Positions 7,597-15,284 of a DNA stretch of 64,000 bases are shown one piece after another. Below the pieces are notes generated by a model. It made no database searches. It was not told the origin of the DNA and saw only the letters and a list, made by a program, of their open reading frames with translations. Each line of letters starts with the position of its first letter. Position 1 is the first letter of the stretch. This DNA is from Chitinimonas sp036961565. GTDB lineage: Bacteria > Pseudomonadota > Gammaproteobacteria > Burkholderiales > Chitinimonadaceae. The translations under genes were made by a program, and so were the position numbers. Location: positions 1 through 64,000 of the forward strand of contig NZ_JBAMDD010000006.1 in the NCBI RefSeq assembly GCF_036961565.1, in the 5' to 3' direction.

Positions 7597-8721
7597 TCAG
7601 GACTTGGTCGGATCGTAAGGCTCGTGCAATGCCTCAGCCTCGGTCGGCGCGGCATCCACCCGTTGCGGGCGGGTCGCTTCCAGATAGTCCATGATGGCCC
7701 AGGTCAGTTGTTGCGTACCTTCGCCGGTCAGGCCGGAGATGGTAAACAGCCGACGCGCCAACGGGTCCAGCGGGCCCATCGGATCATAAGCATCACGCGG
7801 CCAGCCGAAGCCTGCCAGGAAAGACTCGATGCGCGCCTCGCGCTCGCCTTCCGGCACCATGTCCAGCTTGTTCAGCACCAACCAGCGCGGCTTGTTGTAC
7901 AGCTCCTCGTCATACTTGCGCAGCTCCTCGACAATCGCCTGTGCTTCGCGCACCGGGTCGGTCTCTTCGCTGAAGGGCGCCAGGTCCACGATATGCAGCA
8001 GGATGCCGGTACGCGACAGATGCTTGAGGAAGCGGTGGCCCAGGCCTGCGCCTTCGGCCGCACCTTCGATCAGGCCAGGTATGTCGGCAATCACGAAGCT
8101 ACGGTTATGGTCGATACGCACCACGCCCAGATTGGGCGCCAGTGTGGTGAAGGGATAGTCCGCCACCTTGGGCCGCGCAGCCGAGACCGAACGGATAAAG
8201 GTCGACTTGCCGGCATTGGGCATGCCCAGCAGGCCCACATCGGCCAGCACCTTCAGCTCCAGCCTGAACTCGCGCTGCTCGCCCTCTTCACCATGGGTGA
8301 ACTTGCGCGGCGCGCGGTTGGTGGAGGTCTTGAAGTGCAGGTTACCCAAACCGCCCTTGCCGCCCTTGGCGATCAAAACCTGCTGACCGTCATGGGTCAG
8401 ATCGGCGACGATCTCGCCGGTCAGGTTGTCGCTGATGACGGTACCTACCGGCATGCGCAGGAAGATATCGTCCGCCCCCTTGCCGTAGCAGTCGGCGCCA
8501 CGGCCGTTCTCACCGTGCTTGGCACGGTACTGCTTCACAAAGCGGTAATCGACCAGGGTGTTGATATCCTTGTCGGCCACAGCCCAGATGCTGCCGCCTT
8601 TGCCACCGTCGCCGCCGTCGGGGCCGCCACGCGGCACAAACTTCTCGCGCCGCATACTGGCCGAGCCATTGCCGCCTTTGCCAGCGATCACTTCAATGCG
8701 GGCTTCGTCGATAAATTTCAT
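7597..8721 (-). CDS. obgE: ObgE/CgtA ribosome-associated GTPase
   Basis: Essential Obg-family GTPase that binds the 50S subunit and links ribosome assembly to nutrient status and chromosome segregation. The 374-residue protein has the glycine-rich Obg fold (residues 1-158, with 'GGNGSASMRREKFVPRGG'). The G domain follows with G1 'GMPNAGKST' (about 166-174), the 'DIPGLIEGA' G3 region and 'NKLD' G4. The C-terminus is short and acidic. AGGA lies 10 bases before the ATG. It is separated from rpmA by an intrinsic terminator but keeps the classical rplU-rpmA-obg order. Downstream genes (kinase, Thg1-like, mksFEB) begin 5 bases after its stop, so they may depend on its promoter; most relatives instead carry proB here. 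Confidence 0.97.
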   Translation of the reverse strand: MKFIDEARIEVIAGKGGNGSASMRREKFVPRGGPDGGDGGKGGSIWAVADKDINTLVDYRFVKQYRAKHGENGRGADCYGKGADDIFLRMPVGTVISDNLTGEIVADLTHDGQQVLIAKGGKGGLGNLHFKTSTNRAPRKFTHGEEGEQREFRLELKVLADVGLLGMPNAGKSTFIRSVSAARPKVADYPFTTLAPNLGVVRIDHNRSFVIADIPGLIEGAAEGAGLGHRFLKHLSRTGILLHIVDLAPFSEETDPVREAQAIVEELRKYDEELYNKPRWLVLNKLDMVPEGEREARIESFLAGFGWPRDAYDPMGPLDPLARRLFTISGLTGEGTQQLTWAIMDYLEATRPQRVDAAPTEAEALHEPYDPTKS

Positions 8722-8792
8722 GGGCAGGCGATTCCTAGTGGTTGGGCCTTGGCCTGGGTTGCCAGCAGGGCGGGCAACATGGGGTGCAAACG

Positions 8793-8822
8793 AAAAAGCC
8801 CTATCTTATTGAGATAGGGCTT
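8793..8822 (-). terminator. Intrinsic terminator after rpmA
   Basis: A perfect 11-base inverted repeat (arms 8796-8806 and 8812-8822, loop TATTG) is followed on the minus strand by five T residues. It ends the rplU-rpmA message before obgE. Confidence 0.85.
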
Positions 8823-8869
8823 CAATTTTAAGCGAAACGCCCGCCGGGCGCCTCGCTTACCGGCAAGGC

Positions 8870-9142
8870 TTAGGCCTCGACGCCGGTGTAGGGCTCGACC
8901 ACAACGGTCTTGCGCTTCAGCGCGCCCTTGACCACGAACTTGACGTAACCGTCGACCTTGGCGAACAAGGTGTGATCCTTGCCCATGCCGACGTTATCGC
9001 CTGCGTGGAAACGGGTGCCGCGCTGACGGATGATGATCGAACCCGCAGGGATCAATTCACCACCGTAAACCTTGGTACCCAGTCGTTTCGACTCTGAGTC
9101 GCGGCCGTTACGCGAACTGCCGCCAGCTTTTTTATGTGCCAT
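8870..9142 (-). CDS. rpmA: 50S ribosomal protein L27
   Basis: L27 of the large ribosomal subunit, whose N-terminal tail reaches the peptidyl-transferase centre. The 90-residue protein starts 'MAHKKAGGSSRNGRDSESK' and contains 'RQRGTRFHAGDNVGMG', both diagnostic. There is no N-terminal extension of the Firmicutes type needing cleavage. AAGGAG sits 8 bases before the ATG. It follows rplU by 16 bases and is co-transcribed from the promoter upstream of rplU. Confidence 0.98.
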   Translation of the reverse strand: MAHKKAGGSSRNGRDSESKRLGTKVYGGELIPAGSIIIRQRGTRFHAGDNVGMGKDHTLFAKVDGYVKFVVKGALKRKTVVVEPYTGVEA

Positions 9143-9158
9143 GTTTCAGACTCCTTGC

Positions 9159-9470
9159 TTACTTGACGATGGCGTCGATGCGAATTTCAGTGAAATTCTG
9201 ACGATGACCTTGGCGCTTCTGGTAGTGCTTACGGCGACGCATCTTGAAGATGCGAACCTTTTCGCCACGACCGTGGGCTACGACAGTAGCCTTGACCGTT
9301 GCGCCAGCAACCAGGGGGGTGCCAACCGAAACCGCTTCACCGTCCACCACCATCAGTACTTCTTCAAGCACGATTTGGGCGTCGATGTCGGCGGCAATCT
9401 GTTCTACTTTCAATTTTTCGCCGATGGCAACTTTGTACTGCTTGCCACCGGTTTTTACGACCGCGTACAT
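9159..9470 (-). CDS. rplU: 50S ribosomal protein L21
   Basis: L21, which binds 23S rRNA in the presence of L20. The 103-residue protein has 'MYAVVKTGGKQYKV' at the start and the C-terminal signature 'KMRRRKHYQKRQGHRQ'. AGGAG lies 8 bases before the ATG. It is the first gene of rplU-rpmA and is driven by a near-consensus sigma-70 promoter just upstream. Confidence 0.98.
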   Translation of the reverse strand: MYAVVKTGGKQYKVAIGEKLKVEQIAADIDAQIVLEEVLMVVDGEAVSVGTPLVAGATVKATVVAHGRGEKVRIFKMRRRKHYQKRQGHRQNFTEIRIDAIVK

Positions 9471-9521
9471 AGACTGGGCTCCTAAATAGTAACTCCCCGC
9501 GCAGGACGCAGGGAGCCGCGC

Positions 9522-9550
9522 AATATACGCAAGCCAGCGATTTTGGTCAA
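9522..9550 (-). promoter_or_regulatory. Sigma-70 promoter of rplU-rpmA
   Basis: On the minus strand TTGACC (9545-9550) and TATATT (9522-9527) are separated by exactly 17 bases, about 50 bases upstream of the rplU start. This is the clearest housekeeping promoter in the window, as expected for ribosomal protein genes. Confidence 0.8.
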
Positions 9551-9635
9551 GTATTCATTGACTTGCGGTGCCTATACCAGCATCGCAGCCACACCCCCGG
9601 CCGCACTAGGGCCAACGCCCCGCCCCCCGCTCGGC

Positions 9636-9641
9636 TATAAT
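9636..9641 (+). promoter_or_regulatory. Probable -10 element for ispB
   Basis: A perfect TATAAT lies 37 bases upstream of the ispB GTG. The expected -35 position is GC-rich and does not match the consensus, so only the -10 is supported. Confidence 0.45.
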
Positions 9642-9678
9642 CGCCGGGTTTTGGTATCCGCCGGCAGTACAGCCCATC

Positions 9679-10647
9679 GTGTCCATAGAATTCGTCAAAT
9701 CCGTCATCGCTGCCGATATGCAGGCGGTGGATCAGATCATCCGCGAGCGCCTGCATTCCGAGGTCATCCTGGTGCGCCAGGTCGCCGAGTACATCGTCTC
9801 CTCCGGCGGCAAGCGCCTGCGCCCGGCCTTGGCCCTGCTGTCTGCCGGCGCCCTGGGCTACCAAGGGCAGCACCATCGCGAACTGGCTGCCGTGGTGGAG
9901 TTCATCCATACCGCCACGCTCTTGCACGACGATGTCGTCGATGAATCCAGCCTGCGCCGCGGCCGCGACACCGCCAACGCCCTGTTCGGCAATGCCGCCA
10001 GCGTGCTGGTGGGCGACTTCCTGTACTCGCGCGCCTTCCAGATGATGGTCAGCGTCAACGACATGCGGGTGATGCAGGTACTGGCTGACGCCACCAATGT
10101 CATCGCCGAGGGCGAGGTACTGCAGCTGATGAATATCGGCGATGCCGATCTCGACGAAGCCGCCTACCTCAAGGTCATCCGCTACAAGACCGCCAAGCTG
10201 TTCGAGGCCGCCGCACGCCTGGGCGCCTTGCTGGCCAAGTCGGACGCCGCCACCGAGGACGCCATGGCACGCTATGGCATGCACCTGGGCACCGCCTTCC
10301 AGATAGTCGATGACGTGCTCGACTACTCGGGCGACGCGGGCGAAATCGGCAAGAACCTGGGTGACGACCTGGCCGAAGGCAAGTGCACCCTGCCGCTGAT
10401 CCACACCATGCGCCTGGGCACCGCCGAACAGGCCGAGGTAGTCCGTACCGCCATCATCCACGCCCAACGCGACAACTTCCCCGCCGTACTGGCAGCCGTA
10501 CAAGGCAGTGGCGCACTGGCAGCCACCATGCTGGCCGCACGTGCCGAGGCCGCGCTGGCACTGGAAGCCATCGCCAGCCTGAGCGACAACCCCGCCACCC
10601 AGGCACTGCGCGCATTGGCCGACGTGGCCGTGGAACGCAGCAACTGA
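9679..10647 (+). CDS. ispB: Polyprenyl (octaprenyl) diphosphate synthase
   Basis: Trans-prenyltransferase that elongates farnesyl diphosphate with isopentenyl diphosphate to make the ubiquinone side chain. The 322-residue protein has the first aspartate-rich motif 'DDVVD' (84-88) followed by 'LRRG', and the second 'DDVLD' (211-215). A conserved 'GGKRLRP' lies near residue 35, and the small residues before the first motif suit a long-chain product. The start codon is GTG; it matches the family N-terminus. It is monocistronic and divergent from rplU, as in many proteobacteria, and is followed by a tRNA gene. Chain length (C40 versus shorter) is inferred from family, not measured. Confidence 0.93.
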   Translation: MSIEFVKSVIAADMQAVDQIIRERLHSEVILVRQVAEYIVSSGGKRLRPALALLSAGALGYQGQHHRELAAVVEFIHTATLLHDDVVDESSLRRGRDTANALFGNAASVLVGDFLYSRAFQMMVSVNDMRVMQVLADATNVIAEGEVLQLMNIGDADLDEAAYLKVIRYKTAKLFEAAARLGALLAKSDAATEDAMARYGMHLGTAFQIVDDVLDYSGDAGEIGKNLGDDLAEGKCTLPLIHTMRLGTAEQAEVVRTAIIHAQRDNFPAVLAAVQGSGALAATMLAARAEAALALEAIASLSDNPATQALRALADVAVERSN

Positions 10648-10706
10648 TTGCCTGCCGGCCAGGCCTTTACAGACCGCGCCTGCATCGCCATAATGCGCGA
10701 CTCACT

Positions 10707-10783
10707 CGGGGTGTAGCTTAGCCTGGTAGAGCGCTACGTTCGGGACGTAGAGGCCGGAGGTTCGAATCCTCTCACCCCGACCA
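10707..10783 (+). tRNA. tRNA-Pro (anticodon CGG)
   Basis: A complete 77-nucleotide cloverleaf including an encoded 3' CCA. The acceptor stem CGGGGTG pairs with CACCCCG. The anticodon stem CTACG/CGTAG encloses loop TTCGGGA with anticodon CGG at 10741-10743. The T arm contains GGTTCGAATCC. It reads proline CCG codons, which are frequent in this GC-rich genome. Confidence 0.96.
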
Positions 10784-10788
10784 GGTAT

Positions 10789-10821
10789 CAAAAAAGCCGA
10801 TGCGCTCGCATCGGCTTTTTT
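10789..10821 (+). terminator. Intrinsic terminator after tRNA-Pro
   Basis: A 10-base stem (arms 10795-10804 and 10807-10816) is preceded by A residues and followed by six T residues. It terminates the tRNA transcript and, because of the A run, could also work on the other strand. Confidence 0.85.
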
Positions 10822-10882
10822 ATTTTGTATCCCACCCCCAAGCCACCCCTGCTCGCCCTCAAACACCCGATTCGGGTAAAAG

Positions 10883-10920
10883 CAAAAAAAATCCCGCCGA
10901 CCCAAGGGCCACTGGCGGGA
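10883..10920 (-). terminator. Intrinsic terminator after gabD
   Basis: Stem TCCCGCC (10892-10898) pairs with GGCGGGA (10914-10920), followed on the minus strand by a run of eight T residues. It closes the gabT-gabD message. Confidence 0.8.
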
Positions 10921-10983
10921 AGAGGAGGAGGAAATGGTTCGTACTACAAATCTAGTACGATTGAACAAATCTTAGACTGAAAA

Positions 10984-12438
10984 TTAAATTCCTGCAAGGC
11001 AGAGATATTTCACTTCCAGGTAATCTTCCATACCGTGGCGGGAGCCCTCACGCCCCAGACCGGATTGCTTGACGCCGCCAAACGGCGCCACCTCGGTCGA
11101 GATCAGGCCGGCATTGGCGCCAACCATGCCATACTCCAGCGCCTCGGCCACCCGGAAAACCCGGCCCAGATCGCGCGAATAGAAGTAGGCTGCCAAGCCA
11201 AATTCGGTATCGTTGGCCCGTTCGATCACCTCTTGTTCAGTCTCGAATTTGAACAGCGGCGCCAGCGGGCCAAAGGTCTCCTCGCGGGCAACCTTCATAT
11301 CGGCCGTCACATGGCTGACGATGGTGGGCTCAAAGAAACTCTGGCCCAATGCATGGCGCTTACCGCCCACCACCAGCTTGCCGCCCTTGGCCAGCGCATC
11401 AGCAATATGCTCTTCTACCTTCTCCACCGCCTTCATGTCTATCATGGGCCCTTGCGTCACACCGGCCTCCAGACCATTGCCGACCTTGAGCTTGGCCACG
11501 GCTGCCGCCAGCTTCTCGGCAAATGCCTCATACACACCGGCCTGCACATACAGGCGGTTGGCGCAAACGCAGGTCTGGCCGGCATTGCGATACTTGGAAG
11601 CAATCGCCCCCTCCACCGCCGCATCCAGATCAGCATCGTCAAACACGATGAACGGCGCGTTGCCACCCAGCTCCAGCGACACCTTCTTGATGGTAGGGGC
11701 ACAGGCGGCCATCAGCTCGCGGCCGATTTCGGTCGAGCCGGTAAAGCTCAGCTTGCGCACAATGGGGCTGGCCGTCATCTCGCCACCTATTTCCTTGGCC
11801 GAACCGGTCAGCACGCTGAATACCCCGGCCGGAATACCGGCCCTATGGGCCAGCTCCGCCATGGCCAGGGCCGATAGTGGTGTCTGGGTCGCCGGCTTGA
11901 TCACCATGGGGCAGCCCGCCGCCAAGGCAGGGCCGGCCTTGCGGGTAATCATGGCCGAGGGAAAGTTCCACGGTGTCACCGCAGCCGTCACGCCTATGGG
12001 TTGCTTGATCGCCAACAGGCGCTTGTCCGCCCAGGGCGAGGGAATGGTCTCACCGTAGACGCGCTTGGCCTCCTCGGCAAACCACTCGAAGAATGACGCT
12101 GCATAAGCAATCTCGCCCTTGGCCTCAGCCAGCGGCTTGCCCTGCTCGGTCGTCAGTATCACGGCCAGGTCATCCTGGTTGGCCAGCATCAGGTCGTACA
12201 GTTTGCGCAGCAGGGTGGAGCGCTCCTTGGCACTCTTGGCCCTCCAGGCCGGCCAGGCGCGCTCTGCCGCCTCGATGGCGCGGCGGGTCTCGGCCGTTCC
12301 CATCTTGGGCACATGCGCAATGATCTCGCCGGTGGCCGGATTGTTCACGGCGATCTTCTCGCCGGAGTCCGCATCCAGCCATTGGCCGTCGATATAACAC
12401 TGCTGCTTGAGCAGGCTCGGGTCTTTCAGGTTCAGCAT
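10984..12438 (-). CDS. gabD: Succinate-semialdehyde dehydrogenase (NADP+)
   Basis: Oxidises succinate semialdehyde to succinate, the last step of the GABA shunt. The 484-residue protein belongs to the aldehyde dehydrogenase superfamily: cofactor-fold 'TPWNFPSAMITRK', 'GFTGST'-like 'SFTGSTEIG', catalytic Glu in 'LELGGNAPF' and catalytic Cys in 'AGQTCVCANR'. The two nearby Cys residues are typical of GabD. A TTG four codons further upstream opens the frame, but GGAG at 12445-12448 is spaced 6 bases from the ATG at 12436-12438, so that ATG is chosen. It lies 81 bases after gabT, with a GC hairpin in the gap, and ends at a strong terminator. Confidence 0.94.
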   Translation of the reverse strand: MLNLKDPSLLKQQCYIDGQWLDADSGEKIAVNNPATGEIIAHVPKMGTAETRRAIEAAERAWPAWRAKSAKERSTLLRKLYDLMLANQDDLAVILTTEQGKPLAEAKGEIAYAASFFEWFAEEAKRVYGETIPSPWADKRLLAIKQPIGVTAAVTPWNFPSAMITRKAGPALAAGCPMVIKPATQTPLSALAMAELAHRAGIPAGVFSVLTGSAKEIGGEMTASPIVRKLSFTGSTEIGRELMAACAPTIKKVSLELGGNAPFIVFDDADLDAAVEGAIASKYRNAGQTCVCANRLYVQAGVYEAFAEKLAAAVAKLKVGNGLEAGVTQGPMIDMKAVEKVEEHIADALAKGGKLVVGGKRHALGQSFFEPTIVSHVTADMKVAREETFGPLAPLFKFETEQEVIERANDTEFGLAAYFYSRDLGRVFRVAEALEYGMVGANAGLISTEVAPFGGVKQSGLGREGSRHGMEDYLEVKYLCLAGI

Positions 12439-12462
12439 GTCGATCTCCAACGCAAGATGGCA

Positions 12463-12496
12463 CGAAGGCCCCTCGGGGCTCGCCCGGGGGCCTTCG
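12463..12496 (-). terminator. GC-rich hairpin between gabT and gabD
   Basis: A perfect 10-base inverted repeat (12463-12472 and 12487-12496, 14-base loop) without a following T run. It could slow or partly terminate transcription, or protect the gabT 3' end, lowering gabD relative to gabT. Its role is inferred. Confidence 0.4.
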
Positions 12497-12519
12497 CGTT
12501 CCGGACTACGGGGGAAAGC

Positions 12520-13788
12520 TTAGGCCTTGAGTGCCGCTTCCAGCACGGTCAATGCTTCGGCAAAGGTGTCGTCCTCAATGGTGATGGGCGCCAGGAAGCG
12601 GATCACGTTCGAGTACACGCCACAGGTCAGCAGGATCAGCCCCCGCTTCATGGCTTCGGTCTGGACCTTCTTGGCAAAGTCCGCATCAGGCTCGTCGCTG
12701 CCAGCCTTGTTGAACTCCACCGCCACCATAAAGCCCAGGCCGCGCACATCGGCAATCTGCGGCACGGCAGACTTGAGGCTGTTGAGCTTCTCCATCAGCG
12801 CAGCACCCAGGCGCTGGGCGCGCTCATTCAGCTTCTCTTCTGCAATCACCTCAAGCACCGCCAGCGCAGCTGTCACCGCCAGCGGGTTGCCCGCATAGGT
12901 GCCGCCCAGGCCGCCGGGTGCAGGCGCATCCATCAGATCGGCGCGGCCGGTCACGGCCGACAGGGGGAAGCCGCCAGCCAGGCTCTTGGCCATGGTCATC
13001 AGGTCGGCCTTGACCGCGTGGTGCTCCATGGCGAAGGTCTTGCCGGTACGGGCAAAACCGGTCTGTATTTCGTCGGCTATCAGCAGGATGCCGTGCTCGT
13101 CGCAGATCTTGCGCAGCTCAACCATGAACTCAGTAGGAGCGACATAGAAGCCGCCCTCGCCCTGCACCGGCTCCAGAATGATGGCGGCCACGCGCTTGGG
13201 ATCGATATCGGCCTTGAACAGGGTCTGCAGGGCCTTGATCGAGTCAGCCGAGGTCACACCATGCAGCGGCACCGGGAAGGGGGCATGGTACACATCTGCC
13301 GGCATGGGGCCGAAGTTCAGCTTGTAGGGATTGACCTTGCCGGTCAACGCCATACCCATCATGGTGCGGCCATGGAAGGCGCCGGAGAAGGCAATCACAC
13401 CGCTGCGGCCGGTGGCGGCGCGGGCGATCTTGATGGCGTTTTCCACGGCCTCGGCACCGCTGGTGAAGAAGGCCGTCTTCTTGGGGCCGTGCACCGGCAC
13501 GATCTCGTTCAGCTTTTCAGCCAGCTTTACATAGCTCTCATAGGGCACAACCTGATAGCAGGTGTGGCTATAGGCATCCACCTGCGCCTTCACGGCGGCC
13601 GTGATCTTGGGATGGCGGTGGCCGGTGTTCAGCACGGCGATACCGGCGGCAAAATCAATGAAGCGGCGGCCTTCCACATCCCAGATCAGGCTGTTCTCGG
13701 CGCGCTCGATAAAGAAATCCCCCAGCACACCGACGCCACGGGGCGTAGCAGCGAGTCGACGAGCGTGGAGATCAGCATTCTTGGACAT
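12520..13788 (-). CDS. gabT: 4-aminobutyrate--2-oxoglutarate transaminase
   Basis: PLP enzyme that transfers the amino group of GABA to 2-oxoglutarate, giving succinate semialdehyde for GabD. The 422-residue protein (E. coli GabT has 426) shows the class-III features 'FFTSGAEAVENAIKIAR', 'IIEPVQGEGGF'-like 'ILEPVQGEGGF', 'LLIADEIQTGFARTG' and the PLP lysine in 'TMAKSLAGGFP'. The longer open frame adds 16 residues. The chosen ATG at 13788 has AGGA 8 bases upstream and aligns with family starts ('MSKNADLHARR'). It is first in gabT-gabD. Upstream are two 16-base palindromes that probably bind a regulator. Confidence 0.94.
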   Translation of the reverse strand: MSKNADLHARRLAATPRGVGVLGDFFIERAENSLIWDVEGRRFIDFAAGIAVLNTGHRHPKITAAVKAQVDAYSHTCYQVVPYESYVKLAEKLNEIVPVHGPKKTAFFTSGAEAVENAIKIARAATGRSGVIAFSGAFHGRTMMGMALTGKVNPYKLNFGPMPADVYHAPFPVPLHGVTSADSIKALQTLFKADIDPKRVAAIILEPVQGEGGFYVAPTEFMVELRKICDEHGILLIADEIQTGFARTGKTFAMEHHAVKADLMTMAKSLAGGFPLSAVTGRADLMDAPAPGGLGGTYAGNPLAVTAALAVLEVIAEEKLNERAQRLGAALMEKLNSLKSAVPQIADVRGLGFMVAVEFNKAGSDEPDADFAKKVQTEAMKRGLILLTCGVYSNVIRFLAPITIEDDTFAEALTVLEAALKA

Positions 13789-13831
13789 GATGGAATTCCT
13801 TGTGGCACAGGGGTGACGTGATGCGAATTTA

Positions 13832-13837
13832 ATCATA
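13832..13837 (-). promoter_or_regulatory. Probable -10 of the gabT promoter
   Basis: TATGAT on the minus strand lies 43 bases before the gabT ATG. The matching -35 position (GAGTGG) is poor, and the first palindrome fills the spacer, a layout typical of an activator-dependent promoter. Confidence 0.45.
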
Positions 13838-13840
13838 AGC

Positions 13841-13878
13841 GGTGAATAAATTCACCACTCACGATGAATTTATTCATC
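13841..13878. promoter_or_regulatory. Two tandem palindromic operators upstream of gabT
   Basis: GGTGAATAAATTCACC (13841-13856) and GATGAATTTATTCATC (13863-13878) are each perfect 7-base inverted repeats around a 2-base centre. They share the core TGAATWWATTCA. Their centres are 22 bases apart, two helical turns, suggesting two dimers on one DNA face. They sit over and just upstream of the likely gabT -10 region. The regulator is not in the window. Confidence 0.65.
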
Positions 13879-13895
13879 GCTGCGCCGCAACATCG

Positions 13896-14444
13896 TCACC
13901 GCCATTTGATCGCGCAACCTATGCTGGGCTTCTGCTCCAGCGGCCCATCCCCCATCATGGCAACCTGCTTCATGGCCTCGAACAGTTCCCGCTGGGCGCC
14001 ATGCGCGGCATGCCTGCCCGAGGCATCGAAGCGGCCACGGTACTGCAGCATCAGCTCGCTGTTGTAGCCAAAGAAATCCGGCGTGCACACCGCCCCAAAT
14101 GCCCGCGCCACCGCCTGGCTCTCGTCATACAGGTAGGGAAAGCCAAAGCCATAGGCCCGGGCATAGGCCTTCATATGCTCAAAGTCGTCTTCCGGGTACT
14201 GGGCAGGGTCGTTGGCACTGATGGCCACGCTCTTGATACCGTAGCTCTCCAGCTCACGGCAGGTTTCCACCAGCGCCTCGCGTATGGCCTTGACGTAAGG
14301 GCAATGGTTGCAGATGAACATCACCAGCAAGCCATTGTGCCCGCGTAACTCACTCAGGCCATGGTTGCGTCCGTCCACGCCAGGCAGGGTGAAATCAGGG
14401 GCCGGCAGGCCCAGCTGGACAAGGGGAGCGGTCACACTGGCCAT
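13896..14444 (-). CDS. Thioredoxin-like (AhpC/TSA-type) redoxin
   Basis: Protein of 182 residues with a peroxiredoxin-like thioredoxin fold: 'APDFTLPGVDG' near residue 14, then 'VMFICNHCPYVKA' at about 40-52, which holds a CNHC pair at the thioredoxin CXXC position. It belongs to the widespread 'thioredoxin family protein' group that resembles AhpC/TSA members and has no assigned substrate. No signal peptide is seen, so it is probably cytoplasmic. The open frame extends 125 codons further upstream across the divergent rsmE gene. The ATG at 14442-14444 starts the conserved part and leaves a proper divergent promoter region. Confidence 0.85.
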   Translation of the reverse strand: MASVTAPLVQLGLPAPDFTLPGVDGRNHGLSELRGHNGLLVMFICNHCPYVKAIREALVETCRELESYGIKSVAISANDPAQYPEDDFEHMKAYARAYGFGFPYLYDESQAVARAFGAVCTPDFFGYNSELMLQYRGRFDASGRHAAHGAQRELFEAMKQVAMMGDGPLEQKPSIGCAIKWR

Positions 14445-14474
14445 GGCTGCACGATCCGGAGTTGGGTAACCATG

Positions 14475-14504
14475 ATTATAGGTGGCCCGCGCGGCTGGCA
14501 TAAT
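14475..14504. promoter_or_regulatory. Back-to-back -10 elements between the redoxin gene and rsmE
   Basis: On the minus strand TATAAT (14475-14480) lies 31 bases before the redoxin ATG. On the plus strand CATAAT (14499-14504), preceded by TG as in extended -10 promoters, lies 33 bases before rsmE. Neither has a convincing -35, so both are moderate calls. Confidence 0.4.
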
Positions 14505-14537
14505 CCCTAACTCAACCTCTAGCGACAAGACTGCCTC

Positions 14538-15263
14538 ATGCCCCGTATCTACCTCGATATGCCGCTTGCCAGTGGCCAGCAATTCAATCTGCCCGAACAG
14601 GCCGCCCGCCATGTACAAGTGTTGCGCCTGCAGCCGGGTGAGCCGCTGACGCTGTTCAATGGTCAAAGCGGCGAATTCGAAGCCGAGGTCGTCGAAATGG
14701 GTAAGCGCCATGTCACCGTAGCCGTCGGCCAGCATCAGGCAGATGAGCGGGAATCGCCGTTGCAGCTGACCCTGGTGCAGGCGCTGTCGGCGGCCGAACG
14801 TATGGATTACACCGTGCAAAAAGCCACCGAGCTGGGCGTGAACTGCATACAGGTCGTGCAGTCGGCCTATTGCAGCTACAAGCTGGCGCAGGACAGGGTG
14901 GAAAAGCGCCTATTGCACTGGCAGGGTGTGGCCGAATCTGCCGCCGAGCAATGCGGCCGCACCCGTGTGCCGCAAATCCTGCCGCCGGTCAGGCTGGACA
15001 GCTGGCTGGCCCAGGCACCGGCCGCCGATCTCAAACTGCTGCTATCGCCCACAGGTGCCCGGCAATGGCATGAACTGCCGCCACAGGCCGGCAGCGTCCA
15101 GGTGCTCATCGGGCCCGAAGGCGGCTTTTCGGGCGACGAGGACAATATGGCCATCGCCGCAGGCTACACACCGCTGATACTGGGACCTCGGCTATTCCGT
15201 ACCGAGACGGTGGCGCCGGTGATCGCCGCCCTGCTGCAAGCACGCTATGGCGACTTCCAATAG
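14538..15263 (+). CDS. rsmE: 16S rRNA (uracil-1498-N3)-methyltransferase
   Basis: SPOUT-class methyltransferase that makes m3U1498 in 16S rRNA. The 241-residue protein starts 'MPRIYLDMPL' with the PUA-like N-terminal domain. The RsmE motifs 'QKATELGVNCIQV' and 'IGPEGGFSGDE' are followed by the trefoil-knot end 'LGPRLFRTETVAPVIA'. All are in the usual order and the length equals E. coli RsmE. It is a stand-alone gene, divergent from the redoxin gene. Confidence 0.95.
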   Translation: MPRIYLDMPLASGQQFNLPEQAARHVQVLRLQPGEPLTLFNGQSGEFEAEVVEMGKRHVTVAVGQHQADERESPLQLTLVQALSAAERMDYTVQKATELGVNCIQVVQSAYCSYKLAQDRVEKRLLHWQGVAESAAEQCGRTRVPQILPPVRLDSWLAQAPAADLKLLLSPTGARQWHELPPQAGSVQVLIGPEGGFSGDEDNMAIAAGYTPLILGPRLFRTETVAPVIAALLQARYGDFQ

Positions 15264-15284
15264 CCGCGCTCCCACAGGCGGCGC

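Noticed and set aside
1641..8721. Complete Wadjet (JetABCD) defence system
   Set aside because: JetA-C-like genes are present but no JetD nuclease gene is adjacent, so the label Wadjet is not supported.
10702..10968. 88-residue open frame on the minus strand covering tRNA-Pro
   Set aside because: Its C-terminal part is the antisense translation of the tRNA gene and terminator, a known source of false proteins; no ribosome binding site or family match.
13841..13856. ArgR (ARG) box at gabT
   Set aside because: ARG boxes have TGAAT and ATTCA separated by four bases; here the spacing is two, so another regulator is more likely.
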